This document shows, one piece after another, positions 23,880 to 35,600 of a stretch of DNA of 64,000 bases; within the stretch, counting starts at the first letter, position 1, and each line of letters begins with the position of its first letter. The position numbers were made by a program, and so were the translations under genes. The notes below the pieces were generated by a model. It did no database searches and was not told where the DNA came from. It was given only the letters and a program-made list of their open reading frames with translations. The stretch lies in NCBI GenBank assembly GCA_009617715.1, contig VTFK01000523.1, forward strand, positions 1-64,000, given 5' to 3'. This stretch comes from Plectrocnemia conspersa. Its lineage: Eukaryota > Arthropoda > Insecta > Trichoptera > Polycentropodidae.

Positions 23880-26800
23880 TTATTTAAAATATTTCAAGGG
23901 TATAGAAAATTATTATAGGTGAATAAATATGCTTAATTTAAAATTAATAAGTAAACGAGCTACTCTTTAGAGCGAAAAAATCTTGAAATAGATTCGTGCG
24001 TGAATAATTCGTTTAATTAAAGCATATTACTTCTAATTGACCGATTTTCTATTGCATAACTAATTTTCTCTTTGAGTGGTAATTGAAACGTAAATCAATA
24101 AAACAAATATTTCAAAATTTAATTTAATAATAAAATTTAAATCAAGTTATAAAAGCAGTTTTTAGGGTACTCCGAAATCACATCTATCATTTATAAATTA
24201 ACAGGCTTGTACTAATTAAAATTAAAATAACAATAAACCATTATAAAACAGACATTCAAACTAATGAAAAGCTCATTTTTTTACCTTTTAAAACAAGAAA
24301 ATTGCACAAAAGAGCAAAGGGCAAATACAGCTTAATATCTACATAAATACTAAATCTATTCAACATTTGTAAAATACTTTTTTATGAAATTTATTATTAG
24401 TACCTATATAGTATTTACTATTTAATTATTTGTATAGTTTATAAAGCTTTTTATATAATAATATCTAACATATACTTAGAACATACCTTTTCTGTTGTTA
24501 TTACCTAATACAAAATCTATAAAAATGATGATACATAAAACAGTATTTTAAAAATTAAAAAAATATTTTAAAATATTTATTAAATAAGTAAAACCTTTGT
24601 TGCACTTATGATGATAAGATAATTCTTAAATTGCAAAATACAAAACCGTGACTTAATTTTAAAATAAAATAGTATAAATATGCTTGGGTAAAATTACTAT
24701 AAAAGCCTAGAAGGTTAAGCACATTTGCATTCATTGTTGCTCATATATTATTTTCATATATATATAAATTTAAATATTTTTCATTGATGTGTAATTTATA
24801 ATTCATATTACCATTAAATACTATTATCTTAAACGTCTTGGGTAACAAAAAATAAATTAATCTAATAAATATAATCTTGTCGTAAAACATATATACACAA
24901 CTTATTCAAAATTTATATGAGAAAATATATGGAAACTTTGTAAACGTCTGTTTATTCTAAATTAATATGCACAAAAACTTCAACTTGTGTCTTTTAACTT
25001 TAAAATTTTTAAATTATAAATATAGATTAATAATTTATTCAACAATTTTAAAGACAAGCAATTTAAAAAATATTTTAATATAATTGAATAATATTTTATA
25101 GTTATAAACATTATTATTTTTTATGCATATAAGGTTTATATAGTACAATTTAAATATTTTTTGCAATTAAGGTAACTAAATCTGTACATTATATTATGCA
25201 TATAAGTCTGTTAATTTGAAAAATCCGTGAGAATATATCTGAATGCTATTGTATGAATTATACTACTCTTTTTTTACAGAATGTTGAATATAATATAAAA
25301 AAATACTGTATGAAACTGTATATAAAATTTAAAAAGCTAAATTGCGAACATAATTCATTAAACTTTTGCATTAAAGTAACTAAAATACACATAACAGTAG
25401 AAAAAATAAACAAAACGTGTTGCAAACTCATTTAGCACTGATATATACATTAAAATAATTACATTTTAAGCTAGTGTAAGTCGGGGTGGAAAAACTTTCT
25501 ATACAACGTTGACCCTCGATTGGACATATACCCATGTACACGTACAGTAATACTGATACATTCCCGAGTATGTTCATACATGTAAATATATAATGCGTTT
25601 ACGTGCGGTAAACGCGAATCGTGTATATATTTATGTATTATATCCATATAAAATCATATTTGCGTGATTTCCACTCTGAAAAATGCCAGAATATTATTAA
25701 TTATTTATTATTATTATTTAACAAAAATGAACGCTTCACGTGAAATTAGTTCAAATCCAATGATAAATTGAATAATCGCGTGCCGTCAAACGTTTATTTG
25801 CTCGTGCGATTAAAAATATATAAATTAAAACGTTTCACGATCGAAAAATATTTGGATTAATCAAAAGTAGGAAGGAAAGAGAGAAACGAACCAAATGTCA
25901 ATATTTAATTTTTTTTTTTTTAATTTCATCGACCGTCTCGTATACTACGTTATTATTTCTGTTAAATTTATAAATCGACTTTATTATTAAACTTTTCTAT
26001 TCAAATCAGACGTTGCTTTCTAGAGGTAATTGAGCTTGACTTGCTTTTATAGCCCGAAGGGTTTTGTTAACTAGTTTTACCTTTTTATCCCTATATATGG
26101 TTCATATTAAAGTCAAATAAATATATAAAATATTGCAAGGTATTTTTTAATACATTTACCTTATGCATAATTATGTTATTCCCCACAGAATAAGAAAAAG
26201 ACAATCGATCCTCCAATTATTACATTTTTATTTACATCTCTTTTATGCAAATCTGACATTTACAACGTAAGCATATCATTAGGCATATTTTGCTAACATT
26301 ATTTAAAATATTGAGTTTTAAGATAATATAAAGAGTTTTCTAAAAAAAAAAAAAAAAAAAATAAAAAATACAATAACTTATTATTTAGTATTTTTAACAA
26401 TAATAAATTTCATACATATATTTTCAACAGGATGTTTTTATATTTAATCCAAAATAAATCTAAAATTATTATTGTGTAGATCTGAATGCATTTTACTGCT
26501 TTGTAACTATAGCCATTATTAATTTGAAATATGTATAAATACACATTCATCAGAAAATGTTAACGCAATTAAATTTAAGTGCAAGTTAAATACTTGTTTA
26601 TTTAATATTATCGGTTTATCGTTGGTTAATAATCAAAAATTTTCATGAATATATTTTACTCAACATATAAATTTTCGTTCATACATTAATTATAATATAA
26701 ATCATATTTATAGTTACTAATCCATTTTATAATGACAATAATTGTGACTTTAAAACATTAAGTGTTTTCCGTTGCCTTCTAGGTTATTATGTAATGTCAA

Positions 26801-27590
26801 TATTAATTTAATTCAGATAAAACTAAATTGCATAATAACAATAAAACACTAAATTTTTGCATTAAGTGCTTATTACTATTTTTATTAGATGCAAATTATT
26901 TGTTTTAGATTTACTACTAATATAATCCTTTTCAACCGTAGCAGAGGAACTTATTTATTTCGGTAATTCTGACCCATTATATATTTGATTATTATGGCTA
27001 TTGTAGCATAAATTTTGAATTAAAAACTTTAAATTTATTCAAATATTAATTTAATAAAATATATATTTATAATATTTGCAATCTATGCAATTTCCTTACA
27101 TAATAAACTAAACGTAGCAAATTATATAATATTTTTTTTTAGCAAAGTTTAATTTATATTAAATACTACGAATTAATTAAGTTTATTCGAATATTTAATA
27201 TAAATGTTTTTATATAATTATTGTTTTTAATAATTTTATTACCATTAAACAAGACTATATAAAATACTATCTCATTATTTAGATAATTTTGTATTGCCAG
27301 CTAACGACTTTGCAATATCAATCAAAACGCATATTCTTAAAAGTGTGGTTTAATTTTCTTTACTAGTAATAATAATATTCAAGCTGCTCAAATTAAAAAT
27401 ATTTAATTCCCATTTTGGAGCATCTTAATAAAGTGTACATTGCTTTTAAAAATTGCCATCTTTATTTTATATCGGCCTTTGCCAATTTCAGTAATTTAAA
27501 AAAAAATGTTAATCAAGAAATACTAATTAGGCTAAAAATAATAATTATATTAATACAAATAAAAATAATAGTTGTATATTAATTATCGAA
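23880..27590. other. AT-rich stretch without genes
   Basis: Nearly uniform AT-rich sequence. A denser block at 25480-25900 has ACGTG-type motifs (CACGTACAG, TTACGTGCGG, TTCACGTG). Nothing coding is seen. Confidence 0.5.
26342..26361 (+). repeat. A20 homopolymer
   Basis: Twenty A residues followed by TAAAAAATA. It could be the poly(A) tail of a lost retrotransposon copy, but no LINE or SINE body is recognisable before it. Confidence 0.9.
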
Positions 27591-27599
27591 TAATAATAA

Positions 27600-27850
27600 A
27601 GAGCCTCAAACCTCGCGGGACGCGAGACGTCTGATTGAGCTAGTTTTATTTTATTACACGAACTCGTTTCCATTACCGAAAGGGCTAAGGTAAGAAGGGT
27701 CCAAAACAAACAAAGGGACGATAATTTTATTCATTACTGTGAGAAGGAGTAAAATGATATTGTTATAACACAATTACCCCCCCCCGCCCGTAGGTGTATA
27801 TAAATGAAAAAAGGGTAACACTAACATCACGTGTGGTTAAAGCATAATAT
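27600..27850. other. GC-richer block with a small hairpin and a C9 run
   Basis: A perfect stem CTCGCG-GGA-CGCGAG lies at 27612-27626, and a run of nine C occurs near 27777-27785. Nothing coding is visible. This could be a regulatory element. Confidence 0.3.
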
Positions 27851-28229
27851 CATATGATATAATTGCATTTATAGGTCATAATAAAAATATTAAAATACAC
27901 CTAATAATAATTATATATAATTTGACATTATATTTTCAATTTAATTTTAAGTAGAATTTCAATAAATATAACTCCTACAAAAATGACATTGCTTTAAAAC
28001 GGATTCTTGTAAAGTCAATTTTTTACCATAAGTTTTAGCATTGGTTATAAAATATTTCAAACCCAGAATGTGTCGTTAAAGGTTGTCAAATAAATCTGAA
28101 GCTCATAGATTTTTGTCAGTACATTTATTTATTTTTCAAGAAAGCTCGTATTTCTTGACATTTGAGTCACCGCCCACAGAACACGAGAAAATTATGTATG
28201 CATATTAGCATAAAATATTTTTTAACGCA

Positions 28230-28740
28230 TTTTATATGGCCGACCTTCGTCACGTTCAGCCAACCACAGGTGCTATCTTCAGCGTACATAAGCGTTATCA
28301 TTCATTCTGATGCCTCAGCATTAAAATTATTATCATAAACATGAAGCGCAACCGTAGGATTAATCATTACTCATCAATTTTATCGTCGTTAGGCGCGTCG
28401 TTGGCTCAATGCCAGAATTTTTTTCTTCGGTACATCCACAAAACTCATAATTCATCCCGCTCTTGTGTAGTGTGTTGTACTTTATCAGCCATTAAAAAAA
28501 ATTTCAAACTCCATTATGCCGGTTGTTTGTGACAACTTCCTCCGAAGAATTAACCTCTGGCTAGGTGGGCGTCCAGAAGAGAAGAAACTTTCAGTAGCAA
28601 AAACGCGAAATGAAAGAACAGCCATTAATATTTTTAATAATTACTTTGACTGTAAAATATTTCAATTGTGGAGACAGCATGTCGATATTGGATTGATTTT
28701 GACATTTTACAAAATTGCAATGTGCTTTGAATGAAAAATA
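28230..28740. other. GC-richer unexplained island
   Basis: It holds a Runt-type AACCACAG near 28261 and a MARE-like TGCCTCAGCA near 28311. Two short frames (28341-28532 and 28516-28734) have no recognisable product. The features fit an enhancer at least as well as coding sequence. Confidence 0.3.
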
Positions 28741-29589
28741 TATCTGGGAAAAAACTCATAATAATTCCGGGGATTTTAGGGACAATAAAATAATAACAAA
28801 TATCTAATTAACAGCATTTCAAACAATCTGTTTATTAAGTCATTTTACTAATTCTTGTTTTAATTCAAAGTCAGAAAGTCAATAAATGTGACGCGTCGGA
28901 CAAATTAGTCTTTAACAATCGTACTCGGAGTTAAATTAGTTTCTCGAAGATATGTGTATATATAGCTGTTGCTATATAAATACAATGATTAAATTTTCTA
29001 TTTTCTAAAAAACTAAAACTTATTAAATGCTTTGCACTGAAGTGCTAAAATACCTTATAGAGAGTATCATGAGAATTTAAAATACCTTGTATGTACGACC
29101 TAGCTCAATTTTAATTAATCATTACCAAATGAATCCGTGAGATTAGAAAAATCAAGGTAAACCGAATCTATGATGATCAAACAAAAATAAAATTATATAA
29201 TTATCACTAATTACAATCTCTCAGAAATGAATAAAGATCACTTAATATTCAGCAATTTTTACCACTATTCTATAATTTTATTGGGCTCATAATCTACAAG
29301 TAATATAAAACATGGTAATTTACCCTATTTATTAATAATGTAAATTAAAATTGTATATTGACACAATATAATCAAGTAACCCTTGTTATATGTCGTCAGA
29401 TATTTTCTTATGATTTATTATTGTACTATTCAATCATAAGGCTTTAATACAAAAAATAAGTAATTGTCATGATAATTACCTCAAGCCATTTTTTACCGAT
29501 AACGACGTAAATACAGGATCTATATATTAGTAAAACTGTAGAAATAAATATATGTTAGATATTGTACTAACAGGGAAAACAGAACCTCC

Positions 29590-30070
29590 ATCCGTTCTAG
29601 CCAAAATCACAAAAAAATGAGAAAATGAAAGGGGAGAGTGTAAAAATGTGCCATCCACAAATAATTCTTTTATGCTTTGCTCCACATTACAAGACTTGCA
29701 CGACCAAAAATTAGGATTCTCATTGGATCGACTTAGTCTTAGTTTTAATATTCTACAGGAATAATTATTGTTTCCCTAGAATCAGGTTTCATTGTGGCCT
29801 CTAATTTTTAAAATCTTATTTTTTTAATATTTCTGCGAAGACTGTAATGATTTTAAAGCATTCCTTGTACTGCAGAAGAAACATTTTCTAGAATTAAAGT
29901 TCTGATTTATATGTGTGTTCATGTCGTTCCATCATTAGCACTGGTCCAGATTCTAACCATTGTCATTATTTTCACATTACCAGAATCGAATCAACCCTTC
30001 CTTATTAATCTTGCCTTTAACATAACGATATCAATTCCAAGCTTATTTTTCCATGTTTTTTTGACTTATT
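29590..30070 (-). pseudogene. Probable C-terminal relic of an RNase H-type LINE
   Basis: The minus strand reads a KNKLGID...KARLIRKG segment like the end of an RNase H domain, then ILKIRGHNE and SNENPNFWSCKSCNVEQSI. These fit the conserved 'TGH...L...SP-x-C-x-x-C...E' tail of R1/Jockey-type LINEs that carry RNase H and a C-terminal zinc-knuckle-like Cys pair. Stops and frameshifts interrupt it. Identification is from pattern memory and weaker than for the other LINE relics. Confidence 0.4.
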
Positions 30071-30861
30071 ATCTCTGAATAATACACTTATGAAGAATAT
30101 GAGTCTTTCTCAACAATGATCGATAAAAAATAATTATCTTGAAATAACACATAAAATATAACCTATATATGCATAAAAAGATACATAATTGTTTTCTTGC
30201 TGTACTGCCTTTTTTCTCCAAAAACACAATGACACTGACAAAGTGATTTAAAAGCACTACAAAAATACTTTTCAACCATGCAATGAAACTTTTTTTGCAA
30301 ACGTCTTAAGTCAAAATTCAAAAGTATACTAAGCCCTAGTTCTGGATTAATATAACTACCCAATGTTATTTAAAATTGATAAATGTAAAATATGCGATTT
30401 TTGGAAATTCCAAAATTTTGTTTTTACAGTAATTTCCATAGCTAAAAATATAAAAAAATCGCGACAGGTATCTATATTAAAATGACCGACTTAAGCTGAA
30501 CTGTTATATGATATCGGGTAAGTCTCACAAGTTCTTGAATAAAAAAATAAAACGGTTTAAGTGATATTTTATAATTAATTGTGCACAAATGATAAGTAAA
30601 AATATATATTATATATTTGGTTCAAACCGTATAATGTAATTTTTTAACTCGTTTAAAAAAATATATTAATAATGTTTTCGTATGTATGTACGAGTATATG
30701 TACATATGTATGTATTTTTATATGTGGTAAGATACTAAATAAAACGATAAAAACTAGATTTGCATTACATATTAATTTGTATTGCATTATTATTGTATCG
30801 CCCGTCGCCCAAAAAACCACGTATACTCATTTAAATCAAATGCCAAATATAATTTATGTGA

Positions 30862-30894
30862 GATGGTGCTCATCTTTCTTAGGTGAGCATCATC
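30862..30894. repeat. 13-bp hairpin with G-U pairs
   Basis: GATGGTGCTCATC and GGTGAGCATCATC flank a seven-base loop (TTTCTTA). As RNA all 13 positions pair, two as G-U. It lies about 0.7 kb upstream of the promoter candidate. Confidence 0.5.
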
Positions 30895-31559
30895 ACTATT
30901 TTTTAAAATATTTAATAGTGTTTGTTAATTAATGGCTATTATAACACTTTAGGGAAACATGACAAAACATATTGGTAAGATTTGTAATAAAAAATATTTG
31001 TCACAAATTTATGTAGGAATGAATATTTCACTTCTTATAATTTTAAATAACATAATAAATTACCTAAGAAGCCTGACTTAATTTGAGGCCCATTTTTTAT
31101 TATTGTATGAGTTTTACATAAAATATTTAGAGTTTTTCATTGCAGTTTTAAATTTATTTAATAAAAAATCTTATTACATTTATAGCTAAAGCTAGTTTCA
31201 ATAACAGTTTAGAATGATTTTTCTTATAAGGAAAAAATTAAAAAGTATATCTTATATTTTGCATTGATGGTACTTTAGTTATAAACGAAAGCCACGCGTA
31301 TTTTAAAATCAAAACATTTTTAATAAAAATAAAAATAAATATTAGCTGGAATGTTCTTATTTCAATCTAAAAGCACTAAGTAGCTAATTAAATGTGATAC
31401 ATGTTAATATTAGTTATAATCTATAAAACATTTAATATTTAATTATACAAAAATTGTTGATTAAATTATTTTTTTAATGAGTTGCATATTGGAACTATTA
31501 AATGTAACCTGATAATGTTTACTATATATTGTACAATAACCTTACAGGCGTATGCATAG

Positions 31560-31700
31560 CATTACGTTACACGTCATTTAGCAAAAGTTTTTTAAAGTGT
31601 TTGCGCATGCGCGGGACAATTCGCCGCTTTTCAAGTCAGTCACATTCGCGATACGTTCGGATGCTGACCTCTTCCTATATACGTTGATAATTCTACCGTG
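31560..31700 (+). promoter_or_regulatory. Candidate core promoter of the 31973 exon
   Basis: This stretch is clearly richer in CpG than its AT-rich surroundings. It contains a consensus NRF-1/Erect wing palindrome, TGCGCATGCGCG, at 31602-31613. A TCAGT arthropod initiator lies at 31636-31640. A TGACC at 31665-31669, 28-32 bases from the initiator A, resembles a downstream promoter element in four of five positions. No TATA box is evident at -30. A start at 31638 would give an unspliced leader of about 335 bases before the ATG at 31973. The motifs are seen; transcription is inferred. Confidence 0.45.
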
Positions 31701-31941
31701 AAACGTGAAAACTGCTTGTAAAAAAGTTACCAAACATAATAAATATCGATTAAGCTTCGAACAAACACTAATACGATATTTTTCGAAAGTTTGTTCAAAG
31801 TTAGTGTCGGAATTTGTGTGATAGTTAAAATAATAAAAAGTGTTTTTTATTGGAATAGTTTGTAGATTGAATCACCATTAGAAAGTTTGGATATTATTGG
31901 AAATATTTTTACTTTTTCGTCGGTCTCTATCATTATAGACT

Positions 31942-31973
31942 ATGTAATGAGAGTTACTCAGACGTCGTTGTGA
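31942..31973 (+). promoter_or_regulatory. Upstream ORFs overlapping the main start (TGATG)
   Basis: Two upstream starts precede the main ATG. The first, at 31942, is a minimal start-stop ORF (ATGTAA). The second begins at 31947, encodes MRVTQTSL and stops at 31971-31973. Its TGA overlaps the main ATG in a TGATG arrangement. If the leader is transcribed as inferred, ribosomes would either leaky-scan or terminate and reinitiate to make the main protein. Confidence 0.4.
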
Positions 31974-32024
31974 TGGTGGATCCACTCAAGATCTTTTGGG
32001 TGCTAACCAACAGCACTTACTTGG
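31973..32024 (+). CDS. CadN: Candidate first coding exon, possibly of a neural cadherin isoform
   Basis: The exon encodes MVDPLKIFWVLTNSTYL plus the first base of the next codon, then meets a near-consensus donor (G|GTAAGT at 32025). The ATG has G at -3 and G at +4, a good start context. A promoter-like region lies about 335 bases upstream. The peptide has a short hydrophobic run (IFWVL) but is too short to show a full signal sequence; an N-glycosylation sequon (NST) is visible. From memory of insect gene models, this N-terminus matches neural-cadherin isoforms in which it is spliced to a cadherin-repeat exon starting with a Val codon. The leftover G followed by a TN-starting exon would give that Val. 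Neural cadherin is a calcium-dependent homophilic adhesion protein for axon and dendrite targeting. The CadN name rests on recall; the exon structure is visible. No downstream exon is recognisable in the remaining 32 kb, so the following intron would be very large. Confidence 0.5.
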
Positions 32025-32134
32025 GTAAGTATATTTTTAACTCTTTATTTTATCGAATAAATATAAAAAGATTTCGTTCTTAAAAGCAACGATAATTAAA
32101 TTGTGTTATTCTTTCCGATTGATTGCGCTTTTCT

Positions 32135-32160
32135 TTTGCGACGAAACGTTTCAGCGCAAA
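32135..32160. promoter_or_regulatory. 26-bp dyad just downstream of the first exon
   Basis: TTTGCGACGAAAC meets its near reverse complement GTTTCAGCGCAAA, with two mismatched positions; the centre is a perfect GAAACGTTTC palindrome. It lies 111 bases inside the putative intron, a common place for promoter-proximal regulatory sites. The region to about 32640 is also more complex than deeper intron. Confidence 0.35.
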
Positions 32161-32639
32161 AATGATGCTCAATCGCGTGTGAATTTCACATTTACAACCC
32201 TATACATATATAGATAAACATTTAATAATTAGAGCAATTTCCCGAATGGTGCAGATAATATATATTTATGTATTCTCTAATGTATTCTTTCGCCGTTTCT
32301 CTTCTTCGTTTGATACCATTATGCAATTAATTCCATTGCCTCCCAGACGATAATTTATATCTAAATTCCGCGATTTCCATATTGTTATCTACTGTACTCC
32401 GAAGTAGCATTGGAGCAATAAATTTCGATTGCGCATTTGCATTTATAAATGATTATATTGATAAAAATACGTATTGATATTTCCTTGTTTGTGAATTGTT
32501 CATTGCTGAAAATCGAAGACGATAATTTTATAAGCAGCGTGCGTCGGACAGTTTTATTAAAAAATATTAGCGAAACTCGGCGCTCTTTTGGGCTTGTAAG
32601 TGCGTGTTATAAATTTGCACAATTCGATTAAATAACGGA

Positions 32640-35600
32640 TTAATCTTTATATTTATAACCCCTTAATTGGTAAATGGGGTAGAAAGATCGTAAAGTTATT
32701 GCGCGCAAAAGTAATTAAAATAATATGTTGAATTAATATTTTCTAAATTTATTTTAATTTAAACCATCACAAGGTAATTAAAATACTATTCAAATTATAT
32801 TTATGATAAAAATTAAGTAGTAAAGAAAAATATTTAATTAATAAAATGTTATTTTAATATCGTTGATAAATATTTTTATTAATATAATATTTAATTGATA
32901 TACCTAACAAAGTATCTTGTATGAGGTATTTCGCTTAGTATTTAAATTTATCAAATATACCAGTGATCTCTTACATTTTTTACTGTTTTGTTAAATTTAT
33001 ATGATTGATTAAAATATATTTTGATTTTATTAATTTAAAGATTAGTTTTGAGGCGTAATTTATTATAATAAATATGATGTGTAAAAATGAAAAATTTTCT
33101 ATGAAAGGTAATTTTAAATATATTGGTAATTTATATTATATTATCTGTATTTATAAATGTGTTTTTTTTAATAACTAAAATTAATATAATAAAAAAAGTA
33201 AAATATCTGTATAAAAGTTGCTTTTATATTTTTTAAACTCTTGCTTTTATTGATATAAAGTTGTATATTTAATTTATTAAATAGCATATGTATTTTTGTG
33301 ACTATTATTTGAAAAATTAAATCAATAAGCTGATTTAATACGCCAAATAAAAATCTAGTGATAGTATTATATTATCTTGAAATCAGCTTAGCATATTTTT
33401 GGGTGAATAATATTTTTTACAACAAAAATGTAAAAAAGAATTATATGTAGAATAAATAAAATGATCATAGCTAACTTTACACAGCTAAGTTCTCATGAAT
33501 CCCTTTATCTGTTTTCTTACCCTAATAATACCTAAATATTTTAATAAAAATCTATTTTTTTTTTATCAATTTATATTTTGCGAAAAACTTTTTTGAGGTA
33601 TGTATGTATAACAAAGTAACCCGAAAGTATATATTTTAAACTCGCCTATATTTCTAAGAAACTTAGTTGGAACTTTCAAAGGGATCTTTTTATTGAGTTT
33701 TTATCTTTATAATAAATATTATTTGTATTTTAATGGCCATTTCGAAGAAGGAAATATTATATTTCAAATATTATACGTATGTATATCTATATCTACTTAC
33801 TAACAATTAAGCGGATTATATTTATAATAAATAAATAATTGAAATCTTGAAATCCTATTAAAAAAACAATATAGAATTAAAACTCAATGGTTTTTATCAT
33901 TATTAAGGATTTTTTTATGTATAAGTAAGCCTATAATTTAGGTCCTTATTCATATAAAAAAACGCATTATAATAATAAAGTAGCATTCAGCATAAATTGA
34001 CTATTAAAAACGTATATAATAACACATTTTTATGCAAAAAAATAATTAATTAATCTTGTGAAACATCTATTAAAAGATTTTATTAAAACAAGTACAAAGT
34101 AAAAATTTAATAGGAAAAAAAACTATATAAGTACAAGCAAAGTTATTATTTTAATGGTATAGTTTCAAATATACTATATTATTAACTTTCCAAAGCTTTT
34201 TAAATTATTTTTAAAACATTTAATTAGTATAATTAAGAATATAAGCAAATATATTGAATGTTACTGAATTTCTTGTATCTGAAAGTTTTTTTAATTGCAC
34301 TGTTGAGTTTTAATCAGTGTAAAGGTGTAGGGTCCAAACACGTATGTCCGAACAAAACATAAGGTCTAACCAAAAGGTAGTATTATATTTTCTAAAGTAA
34401 AATTCATCAAAAATATTATAAAATATACACTTTTATACTTATTTAAAAAAAATCCTATTAGTCTTCACATACCAATCAAAGCACACTGTTATTTTTATAT
34501 TATATATACCAGAATATACCATAAATATATTTTGCGTAACCATACTAACCCATTAATCTTATGTATTGGTGATTATGATAAAGGCAACCTTAAATTTAAA
34601 TATAAGCACAAAATGGCAAAGCACACGTTGCTTTAGAGACAAAACACAACATATCAATGGTATTAGATTCTTAAGTAAATGTACACAAAACATCAATTGA
34701 TAATTTGTGGCCTTATAATAAATAGTTATCAGTTTTTTATTAAATTAAAACCGCCAAAGTCTTATTTTGTATTTTACATTTTATTAAATTGTAGCTTATA
34801 GCAAATTGTAAACATGAAAATGGTTATTAACCATTAACATTTTGAATCATATGAGTATTTTTTATAAATTTTATTGCTTATAAATAGTGTCGTGATCATA
34901 TTGAGACTTACCAAGTTAGCTCGTTTTTAAGCTTAACCAATTTCTAGCAAACAAGAAACAGCATTATTAAATTCAGAATTCAAGAAAACCAATACGTCAG
35001 CAATATTTAAGTATATAAATCATTATTCTGCTATAAAAGGTTCTAGACTTGAAGCTAAGTAGTATAATATACACTAGTACAATATAAAATAAACTAAACT
35101 TTAATATATAATGTCATAGTGTTTGTAAATTTATTTTGATAAATGTTAATATACTTTAATATAAAATTAGAATTATTTAATAAAATATATTTCCATATGA
35201 ATTATTATTTTTCACTTTCTCTTTATTTATCGTTTATCAAATGAACTTTTACCATTTATGAATATTGTCTAAAACCTTAAGCTACTTTACTATTCAGGTC
35301 ACTGCTACTTGAAATACAGATTTTACCCTACAACTTTGCCCTTTCAAGGGTTAAATATCATAAGATGACTTGAGCTGAAAAACATACAAAAATAATTTAT
35401 TTTCCTGTATTTACTTTTTAAGCTTTAACCTTAATATTTTTATGTACAATAAAAGGTTTATACCAAATGCTTGTTATACCACAAATATGAAACTTTGCTG
35501 CATGAACTAAGGTTAAACCTTTTATCCATTGATAAAACATTCTACATACGTTCATCTTACATTTGAATAATTTATTTCGCGTCACGGTTTCAACATCAAT

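Noticed and set aside
27777..27785. C9 run as a telomere or G-quadruplex element
   Set aside because: It is a single short homopolymer with no repeated G-tracts nearby.
30672..30932. 86-codon + strand frame starting MFSYVCTSICTYVCIF
   Set aside because: The N-terminus is translated from an ATGT-type simple repeat (GTATGTATGTACG...), and no domain or splice context follows.
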